Assembly: GCA_004282745.1 (NCBI GenBank)
Contig: SHMT01000001.1
Span: 124,001 to 188,000 of the forward strand
Origin: Candidatus Scalindua sp. SCAELEC01
GTDB taxonomy: Bacteria > Planctomycetota > Brocadiia > Brocadiales > Scalinduaceae
DNA length: 64,000 nucleotides
Reading direction: 5' to 3'
Shown: positions 18,798-26,920 of the stretch, one piece after another
Layout: each line of letters starts with the position of its first letter
Position numbering within the stretch: position 1 is the first letter of the stretch
Notes under the pieces: generated by a model
What the model saw: the letters and a program-made list of their open reading frames with translations, nothing else
Database searches by the model: none
What the model was told of the DNA's origin: nothing
Position numbers and translations under genes: made by a program

Positions 18798-19053
18798 TGT
18801 TTGAACGAAAACTACCCATCTCCTGCGTTGCTGTATACTAAAACCGATTTGGTTTTCGGCTTTACCGGAAACCAAATCTTGGTGAAGGTATCCCCGGACG
18901 CCGAGGACTTTACTCGCTCAGTTTTTTTCGGATTTTATCCGAAAACCATTATGAGATGAGTATAAAAATTGCCTAATCCTCACGTACTTGAGTACGCTCC
19001 GGTTCCGCAATTATTACGCGCCTTGTACCTGGGCACTTTTCGTTCAAACATTA
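18795..19053 (+). repeat. Palindromic repeat copy C carrying a nested insertion
   Basis: The outer arms TAGTGTTTGAACGAAAACTA and GCACTTTTCGTTCAAACA, the CTGCGTTGCTG block and the CTCACGTACTTGAGTACGCT core are all present, but the copy is about 130 bp longer than copy B. The extra DNA (18834-18964) sits between the GTTGCTG block and the inner stem. The left end provides the stop codon of the upstream methyltransferase, and the right end lies just before the ribosome binding site region of the NeuA-type gene. Confidence 0.85.
18834..18964 (+). mobile_element. Nested hairpin-rich insertion inside repeat copy C
   Basis: About 131 bp absent from the other copies. It begins TATACT and ends AGTATA, a short inverted terminus. 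It holds two hairpins: GATTTGGTTT pairing with AAACCAAATC (about 18846-18878), and TTTTCGGAT (18925-18933) pairing with ATCCGAAAA (18937-18945) around a TTT loop. No reading frame of note. This looks like a second non-autonomous element that landed in the first; no other copy of it was seen in this window. Confidence 0.6.
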
Positions 19054-19107
19054 AGTAGGTTGTATCTCATTTTTTTTTCTGGCTCGGCCAGATGGGAGGA
19101 TATACTT

Positions 19108-19803
19108 TTGGAAATTTTAGCACTCATACCTGCGCGGGCCGGTTCGAAGAGGGTGAAAGACAAAAATGTCTCTCTCCTGGGGGGGAAACCCTTAATCGCG
19201 TATACGGTTGAAGCGGCCCTGGCTTCCAAGCTGATAAGTAGGGTTGTTGTGAGCACCGACAGCAAACAGATAGCTAACATTTCAAAGGAGTGTGGTGCTG
19301 AGGCCCCCTTTATCCGACCTGAAAGTATTTCACAGGATGACTCGACAGAGATGGACTTCTTTGAACATGCACTAGAATGGTTCAGGGATCATGAAGGGTA
19401 TGTACCGGACCTGATTGTCCAACTTTACCCAACATCACCTTTTCGTAAGGCAGAGACCATAGACAAGGCCATTAAAGAGATACAAAGGTATCCGGATGCC
19501 CACTCCCTCAGGTCCGTAACCTTATGCAAGGAGCACCCTTATAAGATGTGGGTAATTGAAAATTCCCAATTGAAACCGTTTGTAAAGGGGAAAGATCGTA
19601 ATACACACACACGTTCTTACCACCTGTTGCCAACAGTGTATATTCAAAATGCAAGTATATACATTACGAAACCCTCTACTATTAAAAACACAGGGACTCC
19701 TATCGGCGATATTGTCATTCCCTTTCCTATGGGTGAACGGGAGTCTATTGATATTAATACGCACTTAGACCTTCAATTTGCAGAGATGGTATTGACAGAG
19801 TGA
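19108..19803 (+). CDS. neuA: CMP-nonulosonate cytidylyltransferase (NeuA-type)
   Basis: 231 residues, the normal length. The N-terminal ILALIPARAGSKRVKDKN is the CTP-binding signature of acylneuraminate cytidylyltransferases, followed by VVVSTDSKQIA, LYPTSPFR and the C-terminal IDINTHLDL metal-site block. It activates the NeuB product as a CMP sugar in the cytosol. GGGAGGA at 19094-19100 lies 7 nt before TTG 19108, and the protein then starts directly at the conserved strand; the longer frame to 18988 runs into repeat sequence and is not real. A TTG start with a strong ribosome binding site is therefore called. The stop overlaps the next gene in TGATG. Confidence 0.9.
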   Translation: MEILALIPARAGSKRVKDKNVSLLGGKPLIAYTVEAALASKLISRVVVSTDSKQIANISKECGAEAPFIRPESISQDDSTEMDFFEHALEWFRDHEGYVPDLIVQLYPTSPFRKAETIDKAIKEIQRYPDAHSLRSVTLCKEHPYKMWVIENSQLKPFVKGKDRNTHTRSYHLLPTVYIQNASIYITKPSTIKNTGTPIGDIVIPFPMGERESIDINTHLDLQFAEMVLTE

Positions 19804-21527
19804 TGAAATCTATTTTCAAAGAGTTAATAAGAAATAAACCGATCTTTAAGAAAGCGCGGTTCTACTATCGTTGGTATCGGACAAAAACTACCGGGTATTC
19901 AGACTGGAACAATATATTGGAAAAAGAGCGTCCTTTATGGGACGCGGCTTTAGCAGCAGCTCAACAAGGTGAAAAGATATTACTGGCGACAAACCTTGGG
20001 GCTGAACTTGCTGTGACTAAATTTGAAAGTTTACTTGGCGTTGCTCTGACACTACGTGGGAGAGACGTACATTTTCTCCTCTGTGATTCTCGACTGTCTG
20101 CGTGTCAACTCTGTACTTCGGACTGGTATCCTGATATTTCACGGTTTATGAAGGACGGACCGTCAAAAGATCTCTGCAAGGTCTGTTTCAGTCCCGCCTT
20201 TAAGATGTACCGGAAGTTAGGCTTTACGGTGCATCGGTATAGTGATTTGTTGACTCAGCAAGATCTTGCTTGTGCAGAAAATATCTCTTCAGATTGTCCA
20301 CTGTCTGAGATTGAGGAGTATAGACTTGACGGTTTAGCAGTGGGCGAGCATGCATTAGCAGGTGCTTTGCGGTTTTATGCCAGGGCAGAATTAGACGGTG
20401 AAGAGTATGCGGAAGGAATCTTACGGCGTTACTTCAAGGCCTCATTAACGGCAGCCTTTGGCATACGCTCTCTCTTAAGGAAGATCCGTTTTGATTGCGT
20501 TGCTATGCACCATGGTATCTATGTTCCCCAGGGCTTAATTGGTGAAGTAGCCCGAGATGAAAAGGTGAGGGTTGTCGTCTGGAATGTTGCTTACCGAACG
20601 GGGAGATTGCTCTTTAGCCATGACGACACCTATCACCACACCTTTATCTCCGAACCGGCAGATAAATGGGAAAATATTGAATGGGGAGACGAGATAGAGA
20701 AAGAGTTGATCGATTATTTGCATACTCGCTGGTATGGAACACAGGATTGGATCTCTTTTCAGGATAGAGAAGCGGAAACGGATAAAAATACCATTATGGA
20801 GGAGGTCGGAATTGACTACTCTAAACCCTGCATTGGCATGCTTACAAATGTTATGTGGGATGCTCAGTTACACTATCCGGCAAATTCATTTCCAAACATG
20901 TTGGAGTGGATAATCCAGACGATACACTATTTCTCTAAACGCCCGGAGCTGCAACTGTTGATTCGTGTTCATCCGGCAGAGATACGGGGTGCGCTGAAAT
21001 CGAAGCAGCTTGTCGTTGACGAAGTGAAAAAAGCGTTTCCTCTCTTGCCAGAAAATGTCTTTGTGATTCCCCCGGAGAGTTCTTTAAGTACCTATTCCGC
21101 TATGTCTCTCTGTAATGCGGTAATAATTTATGGTACCAAGACCGGGGTTGAGCTGACAAGCATGGGGATTCCCGTCATTGTGGCGGGTGAGGCCTGGATA
21201 AGGGGGAAAGGCGTTACCCTTGATGCCGCGTCTCCGGAGGAGTATTTCACGTTTCTCGATAGGTTGCCCCTGAAGGATCGATTGGATGCGGAAATTGTCA
21301 CAAGGGCAAGAAAGTATGCGTATCATTTCTTTTTTCGGAGGATGATCCCCTTAGAATTTCTGGAACCGACAGGTGGACAGCCACCTTTCAATATAAGTGT
21401 GAGGAGTCTCGAAGATTTAATGCCCGGAAATAGCGTGGGGCTTGATGTAATTTGTGATGGTGTTCAGAAGGGGCAAGACTTTATTTATCCCTCTGAACAC
21501 CATAGTCCCCCTTTGAAGGGGGATTGA
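19803..21527 (+). CDS. Surface-polysaccharide glycosyltransferase-like protein
   Basis: 574 residues, soluble. Early on it has ILLATNLGAELAVTKFES, then a cysteine-rich stretch (CDSRLSACQLC at about 93-103 and CKVCF near 124) that could hold a metal. The C-terminal half has LLIRVHPAEIRG, FVIPPESSLSTYS and NAVIIYGTKTGVELTSMGIP, the pattern of capsule-type (KpsC/KpsS- or CDP-glycerol-transferase-like) GT-B proteins that bind a nucleotide donor. I cannot assign the sugar; the adjacent NeuA-type gene makes a CMP-nonulosonate transferase plausible. Starts at ATG 19803 (GTG 19800 adjacent) overlapping the neuA stop. The last residues are encoded by a CCCCCTTTGAAGGGGG palindrome, so the natural C-terminus may have been changed. 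Confidence 0.65.
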   Translation: MKSIFKELIRNKPIFKKARFYYRWYRTKTTGYSDWNNILEKERPLWDAALAAAQQGEKILLATNLGAELAVTKFESLLGVALTLRGRDVHFLLCDSRLSACQLCTSDWYPDISRFMKDGPSKDLCKVCFSPAFKMYRKLGFTVHRYSDLLTQQDLACAENISSDCPLSEIEEYRLDGLAVGEHALAGALRFYARAELDGEEYAEGILRRYFKASLTAAFGIRSLLRKIRFDCVAMHHGIYVPQGLIGEVARDEKVRVVVWNVAYRTGRLLFSHDDTYHHTFISEPADKWENIEWGDEIEKELIDYLHTRWYGTQDWISFQDREAETDKNTIMEEVGIDYSKPCIGMLTNVMWDAQLHYPANSFPNMLEWIIQTIHYFSKRPELQLLIRVHPAEIRGALKSKQLVVDEVKKAFPLLPENVFVIPPESSLSTYSAMSLCNAVIIYGTKTGVELTSMGIPVIVAGEAWIRGKGVTLDAASPEEYFTFLDRLPLKDRLDAEIVTRARKYAYHFFFRRMIPLEFLEPTGGQPPFNISVRSLEDLMPGNSVGLDVICDGVQKGQDFIYPSEHHSPPLKGD

Positions 21528-21535
21528 GGGGGATG
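21507..21535 (+). repeat. CCCCCTT/AAGGGGG palindromic repeat at a gene 3' end
   Basis: TCCCCCTT pairs with AAGGGGGA around a 2-nt loop, followed by TTGAGGGGGAT. Sequences of this CCCCCTTT-GAAGGGGG form are scattered in many bacterial genomes as small intergenic palindromes. Here it encodes the last six residues and the TGA stop of the upstream gene, so it inserted into or grew at the coding end. Confidence 0.6.
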
Positions 21536-21607
21536 TGAGATGCAACAAACAGATAGGTATGAATTCATCACAATTTTCTAAAGGTCGGGGCCTTTCATTA
21601 AAAGAGT

Positions 21608-22402
21608 ATGACAAAAACAGTGACGGAAAAAGAAGCTCTCATACAGGAATTGATTACCATAGCCGAAAGTCATAAATCTGAGACGGGTAAGAAGTTTGAA
21701 CATCTAGACAATGTTATGGGAGCCGCCAGATTTGTAAAAGATGCGTTTCTCATACAGAAAAGCATAAAAGAGAAGAGTCTTATTCTTGATTTAGGCTGCG
21801 GAGTTGGACAGATGTCATACCTCTTAAGGCGTTTGGGATTTGACGTTACTGCTTCAGATATCTATCCAGCTACCCCATACTATGTAGATTACGGTAATAG
21901 AGTTAAAGGGGGAGAGGTCGACTATTATGAATGCGATATATTGAAGAACGAGCAGCATCTCTTGGCCGAGAGAAAATTTGATGCAATCTGTATTTCCGGT
22001 GTACTTGAACACGTTCCGGACTTTGGACTCTTTTTGGATCGCATAAAGTCGATGCTGCATACTAACGGTAAACTCTTTATCTTTAGGTTCCCCAATAAGG
22101 GTTCCTGGATTGAAAAGATCAATTACTTGCGGTTTGGAAATGCGGTGAGTCATCCTCTTCGGTTTTCTCCAAAGGAGATACATTTCATGCTGCGCTGGCA
22201 TGGTTTTCGGGTTGATGAATGGGCATATGAGGAGATACTGCCCGTCAATTTGAGAGGGCTACCTCAAAATTTCATAAAAATTTATCATACAATACCGTGG
22301 CTCCTCATGCCGGTGAGTAGTATATTGTGTCGCATTCCGTTTTTGAATATACTTTCCACCTCTTTTCGATTTGTTGCAAATAGGGCTGTTACGAAGTCGT
22401 AG
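21608..22402 (+). CDS. Class I SAM-dependent methyltransferase
   Basis: 264 residues. Motif I is LILDLGCGVGQMS; the following VTASDIYP and ICISGVLEHVPDF blocks are those of UbiE-like methyltransferases. The C-terminal 90 residues are longer than usual and basic/hydrophobic, perhaps for membrane-lipid-linked acceptor contact. It forms a pair with the next methyltransferase gene, 22 nt downstream. Starts at ATG 21608 after AAAGAG, a close-set ribosome binding site. Acceptor unknown; a glycan is likely from context. Confidence 0.8.
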   Translation: MTKTVTEKEALIQELITIAESHKSETGKKFEHLDNVMGAARFVKDAFLIQKSIKEKSLILDLGCGVGQMSYLLRRLGFDVTASDIYPATPYYVDYGNRVKGGEVDYYECDILKNEQHLLAERKFDAICISGVLEHVPDFGLFLDRIKSMLHTNGKLFIFRFPNKGSWIEKINYLRFGNAVSHPLRFSPKEIHFMLRWHGFRVDEWAYEEILPVNLRGLPQNFIKIYHTIPWLLMPVSSILCRIPFLNILSTSFRFVANRAVTKS

Positions 22403-22424
22403 GTACTGCGAGTAATTGAAAGCT

Positions 22425-23204
22425 ATGTATACGAAAGAATATTTTGAGAAAAAATATATGGACTCTAAGTTGGGGATTAGTGCTGAGTCGAGAAGGGCAT
22501 ATCTGTATAAGAAGATGACGTCAATCTTACACCACTCTTTTCCGCAGGCTAAGACAATTGTTGAAATTGGGACGGGTGTTGGTTATCTAACGAAACATCT
22601 GGCTCGTCTTCCAGGCTCACCATTGGTGGTAAGCACCGATGTCTCAGATAGTGTTCTCTCGATCGTAAGAGAGAACCTGGCCGATATAACAAACGTAACC
22701 TTTTGTAAGGTTGATGCACAGAAACAACCTTTTCAGAATGCGACAGCTGATATCATGGCCGCTTTTGACGTTGTTGAACATTTGAAAGAGCCTGAAAAGC
22801 TCTTTGTTGAGGCCTTTCGTGTCTTGCGACCTGGTGGGATCTTGATGATATCAACACCGAATCCGTCATCTCTGGGGTATAGGGTAAAAGGGCACTATCC
22901 TGAATGGGCCGGAAGGCCGGAAGAGGAGCGTATGTGGCAGTGGTTTGGGTTCCGCGATGATACTCATGTTAATATTAGAAGCATCAACTCCTGGCGTGAA
23001 CTGATCAGGTCGGCCGGCTTTGAAATAGTGCGGGATGGTACAGATTTCTGGTGGGATGCACCCTATTTTAAATATGTTCCCACCATTTTGCAAAATATCG
23101 CGTGTAAGGGGACACATCGTCTTCTGACCAAACTATTTGGTTTTTTACCTTGGAGTTACGGTGAGAATTTTCTGGCTGTGTGCAGGAAACCTGTTGGTGG
23201 TTAG
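22425..23204 (+). CDS. Class I SAM-dependent methyltransferase
   Basis: 259 residues. Motif I is IVEIGTGVGYLTKHL, with STDVSDSVL and the AAFDVVEHL block. FRVLRPGGILMISTPNP is the classic post-motif strand. TTG 22416 is an alternative start 3 codons upstream; ATG 22425 gives the more usual MYTKEYFEKKY beginning, which is seen in glycan-linked methyltransferases. The TAG stop (23202-23204) is again the first triplet of a palindromic-repeat fragment. Likely methylates a sugar of the same polysaccharide (inference). Confidence 0.8.
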   Translation: MYTKEYFEKKYMDSKLGISAESRRAYLYKKMTSILHHSFPQAKTIVEIGTGVGYLTKHLARLPGSPLVVSTDVSDSVLSIVRENLADITNVTFCKVDAQKQPFQNATADIMAAFDVVEHLKEPEKLFVEAFRVLRPGGILMISTPNPSSLGYRVKGHYPEWAGRPEEERMWQWFGFRDDTHVNIRSINSWRELIRSAGFEIVRDGTDFWWDAPYFKYVPTILQNIACKGTHRLLTKLFGFLPWSYGENFLAVCRKPVGG

Positions 23205-23215
23205 TGTTTGAACAC
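23202..23215 (+). repeat. Short repeat fragment at the methyltransferase stop
   Basis: TAGTGTTTGAACAC matches the outer 12 bases of the repeat, and the sequence is followed by ACTAACTATC, which may be the remains of an opposite end. It supplies the stop codon of the upstream gene. Confidence 0.45.
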
Positions 23216-23233
23216 TAACTATCATGAAAAAAA

Positions 23234-23413
23234 ATGAACATGGTTTACTGGAAGAGAGAGAGGTTTCGGATTGGGAAGCTTCTCGATCACTCGGAAATCA
23301 TGACGCAGGGAGAGACATTGGAAGAATTGGAGGAAAACATTAAAGACGCATATTTGCTAATGATAGTGGATGAAGCCCCAGAGAAGTACGAGATAAAAGA
23401 AATTATAATATGA
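23234..23413 (+). CDS. hicB: HicB-type antitoxin (short form)
   Basis: 59 residues. The sequence MTQGETLEELEENIKDAY followed by a MIVDEAPE segment is the hallmark of short HicB antitoxins (partial RNase-H-like fold, no separate DNA-binding domain). An in-frame stop at 23225-23227 just upstream makes ATG 23234 the first possible start. The stop codon overlaps the next start (ATGA, 23410-23413), the normal coupling of a hicB-hicA pair. It would neutralise the HicA mRNA interferase; since hicA here looks damaged, the antitoxin may be an orphan. Confidence 0.85.
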   Translation: MNMVYWKRERFRIGKLLDHSEIMTQGETLEELEENIKDAYLLMIVDEAPEKYEIKEIII

Positions 23414-23625
23414 AGCGTAAAGAATTTGTTAAGCAACTTTTCAGAGAGGGGTGTTTGTTCTTACGGTCAGGAGCAAATCACGATATTTATATAAATCCAG
23501 ACAATAATCTCAGGCAAGGTAAAAGAGTACTGGCGACAAATTCAATCACATCGGGGCACGCTTACATTGTTGAAAGTGGAGCAGTCGTTACCTTCAAGGC
23601 CGGAAACATCATCTCCCTTCAATAG
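23410..23625 (+). pseudogene. hicA: Chimeric, probably inactive hicA-like toxin gene
   Basis: 71 codons. The first 33 residues (MKRKEFVKQLFREGCLFLR and NHDIYINPDNN) are a good HicA start with the catalytic His in the NHDIYINP block. After residue 33 the usual VPRH...I...KKICKDLGI half of the dsRBD-like fold is missing. In its place the frame reads TSGHAYIVESGAVVTFKAGN, a motif typical of secreted beta-rich surface proteins (VTFKAGNxISL...PGF). The join lies near 23515. So the gene is a fusion of a HicA head and a surface-protein fragment, and RNase activity is unlikely. Confidence 0.7.
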
Positions 23626-23814
23626 TTGTATGCTCTTTTCAATCAATGTGTTATGTTTGTTTTGTGTAGTATCGTATGATTCACATTAGTTCCGAAACTG
23701 ACACTACCGACTTCCACCTCGTAATTGTAATAATTATTTACATGCAGGTGTTAATAAAAGGCACGGGTACTCTCTTTACGAAGGTGAAGACAATAGTTTC
23801 CTAATATATTGTTG

Positions 23815-23843
23815 TTGACAGGAGAAAAAATATTTCATACTAT
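23815..23843 (+). promoter_or_regulatory. Strong sigma70-type promoter candidate
   Basis: A perfect TTGACA (23815-23820), a 17-nt spacer and TACTAT (23838-23843, five of six matches to TATAAT) lie 52 nt before the start of the deoxyhypusine-synthase-like gene. It is the best promoter match I found in the window and would drive the gene set from 23.9 kb onward. It lies in a 269-nt gap that otherwise holds nothing I recognise. Confidence 0.55.
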
Positions 23844-23894
23844 CTGCGGGATATTATAGTACTGCAGTAAAATACTATTTTTGGATCATCCAAA

Positions 23895-24908
23895 TTGCCA
23901 GCATTTGACCGAAACAAACTGTGTCTCAAATCCTTGTCTGAGAGGAAACACGACCTGACCGTTTCAGTTATCAAAGAGTTAGCTACTCCTTCCGCTTCTC
24001 CACTTGACAAAGAAATATACTCGGTTGCCAAAGGTATATGTTGTGCAAAGAAGAAGTCGCGTTCTACAATTATGTTAATGGGGGGGCACGTTATAAGGTC
24101 AGGAGTTCAAAAGTACATAATTGATTTGATGGAAAGGGGCTATATCTCCTGTTTAGCTATGAATGGGGCGGGGATTATCCACGATTTTGAGCTTGCCCTG
24201 ATTGGTGCCACAACAGAGAGTGTAGCTCGCTATATCAAGGATGGTCAGTTTGGTTTGTGGAAAGAAACTGCAAGATTAAACGATATTATTAATGAATCAT
24301 ACAGAAAAGACAAAAGTGTTGGAATGGGAGAATCTGTTGGTCGTGCTATTTCTCTAGGGGATTTCCCTTGTAAAGAGATTAGTTTGTTAGCGGCAGGTCA
24401 CCGATTATCTATACCCATCACGGTACATGTCGGCATTGGATATGATATAATTCACGAATATCCAAATTGTGACGGTGCTGCGACAGGGGCGACTTCATTT
24501 AATGATTTTTTAACTTTTGCACATAGTGTCCAGAATCTTGAGAATGGAGTTGTTATGAATTTTGGCAGTGCTGTAATGGCACCCGAAGTTTTTTTAAAGG
24601 CACTCAGTATGGCGAGAAACATTGCGCATCAGGAAAAGAGGGATATTAAGCATTTTACTACGCTCGTGTGCGATCTGCTTGAATTACCGGGTGGTTTTCA
24701 TAAAGAACCTGTAAGGGACAATCCTGCATATTACTTCAGGCCATGGAAAACCATGCTTGTCAGAACAGTAGCCGATGGTGGACAAAGTTATTACATAAAG
24801 GGGAAGCACTCAGAGACAATTCCAGCGCTTTGGAATGCGATAAATGGAGAAGAGAGCTCAGAAGAACTCTCTGGCTCGCGAGAAAGGTGTTTCAGTGAAG
24901 GTTCTTAA
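23895..24908 (+). CDS. Deoxyhypusine-synthase-like protein
   Basis: 337 residues, cytosolic. Blocks MLMGGHVIRSGVQKYIIDL, MNGAGIIHDFELALIG, SIPITVHVGIGYDIIH and NFGSAVMAPEVFLKAL belong to a bacterial family distantly like deoxyhypusine synthase, an NAD-dependent fold. Bacterial members have no eIF5A substrate, and their reaction is not established. The family is often found beside RfaE-like sugar kinase/nucleotidyltransferase genes, as here. TTG 23895 is the called start: the protein then begins FDRNKLCLKSLSERKHDL, a complete family-type N-terminus. It overlaps the next gene by 14 nt, implying translational coupling. A good promoter lies upstream. Confidence 0.7.
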   Translation: MPAFDRNKLCLKSLSERKHDLTVSVIKELATPSASPLDKEIYSVAKGICCAKKKSRSTIMLMGGHVIRSGVQKYIIDLMERGYISCLAMNGAGIIHDFELALIGATTESVARYIKDGQFGLWKETARLNDIINESYRKDKSVGMGESVGRAISLGDFPCKEISLLAAGHRLSIPITVHVGIGYDIIHEYPNCDGAATGATSFNDFLTFAHSVQNLENGVVMNFGSAVMAPEVFLKALSMARNIAHQEKRDIKHFTTLVCDLLELPGGFHKEPVRDNPAYYFRPWKTMLVRTVADGGQSYYIKGKHSETIPALWNAINGEESSEELSGSRERCFSEGS

Positions 24909-25371
24909 TTTTGATGCATTAGAACAGAAAATCCGCACTTTGAAAAATGAAGGGAAAAGGATTGTTCTCTGTCATGGATGTTTTGATCTTATGCATCCGG
25001 GACACATAAAACATTTTCAGTCGGCTAAAAAGATGGGGGATGTCCTCGTTATCACTCTTACACCTGATGTATATGTTGACAAGGGGCCGGATAGGCCGGT
25101 CTTTAGCCAAGATTTGCGGGCAGATTCTATTGCGGCTTTAGAGTGTGTTGATTACGTGGCTGTCAATAAATGGCCGACAGCAGAAAACACCTTGAAATTA
25201 TTACACCCCGATATATATGTTAAGGGACAGGAGTTTGAGAATTTGCAGGATAAAACGGGAAAGATTCAAAAGGAGTACACTTTAACGCAAGAATTAGGAA
25301 TTGAAATAAAGTTTACTCAGGATATAGTTTTTTCATCAACAAAACTCTTAAACCAGCATTTTATCAAATAG
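24895..25371 (+). CDS. RfaE/HldE C-domain-like nucleotidyltransferase
   Basis: 158 residues, a single cytidylyltransferase-like domain. The HxGH motif is intact (HGCFDLMHPGHIKHF), and the closing FSSTKLL corresponds to the ISSTxI motif of nucleotidyltransferases. Known relatives add AMP or CMP to heptose- or other sugar-1-phosphates or to polyol phosphates. GTG 24895 with AAAGG 7 nt upstream (24883-24887) is chosen over the longer frame from ATG 24844, because the protein then starts with the normal first strand. It overlaps the upstream gene by 14 nt and is 7 nt from the kinase fusion gene, so the three form a tight unit. Confidence 0.8.
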   Translation: MKVLNFDALEQKIRTLKNEGKRIVLCHGCFDLMHPGHIKHFQSAKKMGDVLVITLTPDVYVDKGPDRPVFSQDLRADSIAALECVDYVAVNKWPTAENTLKLLHPDIYVKGQEFENLQDKTGKIQKEYTLTQELGIEIKFTQDIVFSSTKLLNQHFIK

Positions 25372-25378
25372 GTTACCC

Positions 25379-26920
25379 ATGATCAACAAGCGAATGGAAA
25401 GTAAGATATTGCTGTTTGACAAACTCATTGAGAAGGTCGAAAATCTCAAAAAGCAGGGTAAAGTTGTCGTTCAAACTCACGGAGTCTTCGACCTTATTCA
25501 TCCAGGAATAATCAAACATATTAATTTATCAAAGAGCGAAGGTGACGTGTTGATTGTTACCGTTATCAAGGACAAAGATGTGCGAAGAGGGCCTGGAAGG
25601 CCCATATTTCCAGAGGATTATAGAGCTGCGAATGTTGCTGCCCTTGAACAGGTCGACTACGCTTGCCTGGTCGACGATGAGACACCTTTTGAATGCATAC
25701 AGAGGATAAAGCCCGATGTGTTTTCAAAGGGGAAGTCATATAAGAGGAGGGCTCAGGACCGTGAGGTTTTCGAAAAAACTCTTGATGAGGAGAAAAAATA
25801 TTTTTTTGGTCAAGGACGGATTTGCGAAACGGACGGAGTAACCTTTAGTTCTTCACAGATTATCAATAATTTTCTTGATGTGTATCCTGAGGAGACCAGG
25901 GAATTTGTACACGACTTCTCTAAGAAATATAGTTTCGATTATATTCAGGAGAAAGTGGATGAGTTGGGAAAGATGAAAATCCTACTTCTTGGAGATGGCA
26001 TAATAGATGAATATCATTATGTCGCAACTATGGGTAAGTCTGCAAAGGCAAATCTTGTTGTAAATAAATATTTAACCCATGAGATCTTTGCAGGGGGTGT
26101 ATTTGCGATTGCCAATCATATAGCTGGTCTCTGTGAAGAGGTGCAACTGGTAACCGTACTGGGTAGGGAAGATACAAGAAAAGATTTCATACTAAACAGC
26201 TTAAAACCAAATATCAAGTCTCAGTTCTTTTATAGGGACGATGGTCCAACCATTGTTAAGAAGAGGTATATTCACTCTTATCTGAACCAGAAGTTATTTG
26301 AAATCAATTATCTGGAGGATGCTTTCATTAATGATAGTATTGAGAAGGAGATCATGGATTATCTTGAGGCTGAAATACAAAATTATGATTTAGTTCTGAT
26401 ATCAGATTTCGGGCATGGATTTATAACGGAAAAAATATTCAGTATTATTGAAAAGCATTCAAAGACATTTGGTATTAACACACAGACTAACGGGGCCAAC
26501 GTTGGCTACAATCTCATCACAAAATATCACAATCCAAACTATGTCTGTTTAGATGAGCTTGAAATTAGGTTGGCTGCGCAGCAAAGGTTTGCTGATATTG
26601 AAGAGGTGATAAAGAAAATCTCAGTGTCCATAAATTCTGATTATCTAATTGCTACTCTTGGTAAGGGCGGTTCAATAGGCATTAATAGAAAAGGTGAAAC
26701 AAATAGAACGCCAATATTTTCATCAAAGGTGATTGATACAGTAGGTGCCGGAGATGCATTTTTTGCCTATACAGCTCCCTGCTTTGCAATTGGCCATCCT
26801 CTGGATCTTGTCTCATTCATCGGAAATGCAGTTGGGGCCCTCGCAGTTCAGATTGTAGGGAACAAGAAGTCTGTGGAAAAGCATGAGCTCCTAGATTTTG
26901 TGCACGCAATTTTGCAATAG
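25379..26920 (+). CDS. Nucleotidyltransferase-like / PfkB-kinase fusion in reversed HldE order
   Basis: 513 residues. Residues about 15-165 form a cytidylyltransferase-like domain; residues about 195-513 are a PfkB/ribokinase-type sugar kinase with AGGVFAIANHIAGL, VTVLGRED and the catalytic DTVGAGDAFFAY. Ordinary HldE has the kinase first and the transferase last, so the order here is reversed. In the transferase domain the HxGH motif reads HPGI, with the second catalytic histidine replaced by Ile, while the partner gene 24895 keeps HPGH. The domain may therefore be inactive or regulatory and the small partner may do the transfer (inference). Product likely a phosphorylated heptose-like or other sugar. 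Ends a three-gene unit before a 165-nt gap. Confidence 0.8.
   Translation: MINKRMESKILLFDKLIEKVENLKKQGKVVVQTHGVFDLIHPGIIKHINLSKSEGDVLIVTVIKDKDVRRGPGRPIFPEDYRAANVAALEQVDYACLVDDETPFECIQRIKPDVFSKGKSYKRRAQDREVFEKTLDEEKKYFFGQGRICETDGVTFSSSQIINNFLDVYPEETREFVHDFSKKYSFDYIQEKVDELGKMKILLLGDGIIDEYHYVATMGKSAKANLVVNKYLTHEIFAGGVFAIANHIAGLCEEVQLVTVLGREDTRKDFILNSLKPNIKSQFFYRDDGPTIVKKRYIHSYLNQKLFEINYLEDAFINDSIEKEIMDYLEAEIQNYDLVLISDFGHGFITEKIFSIIEKHSKTFGINTQTNGANVGYNLITKYHNPNYVCLDELEIRLAAQQRFADIEEVIKKISVSINSDYLIATLGKGGSIGINRKGETNRTPIFSSKVIDTVGAGDAFFAYTAPCFAIGHPLDLVSFIGNAVGALAVQIVGNKKSVEKHELLDFVHAILQ

Noticed and set aside
18988-19107. Upstream extension of the NeuA-type gene
   Set aside because: It translates repeat copy C; TTG 19108 has a strong ribosome binding site and starts at the conserved strand.
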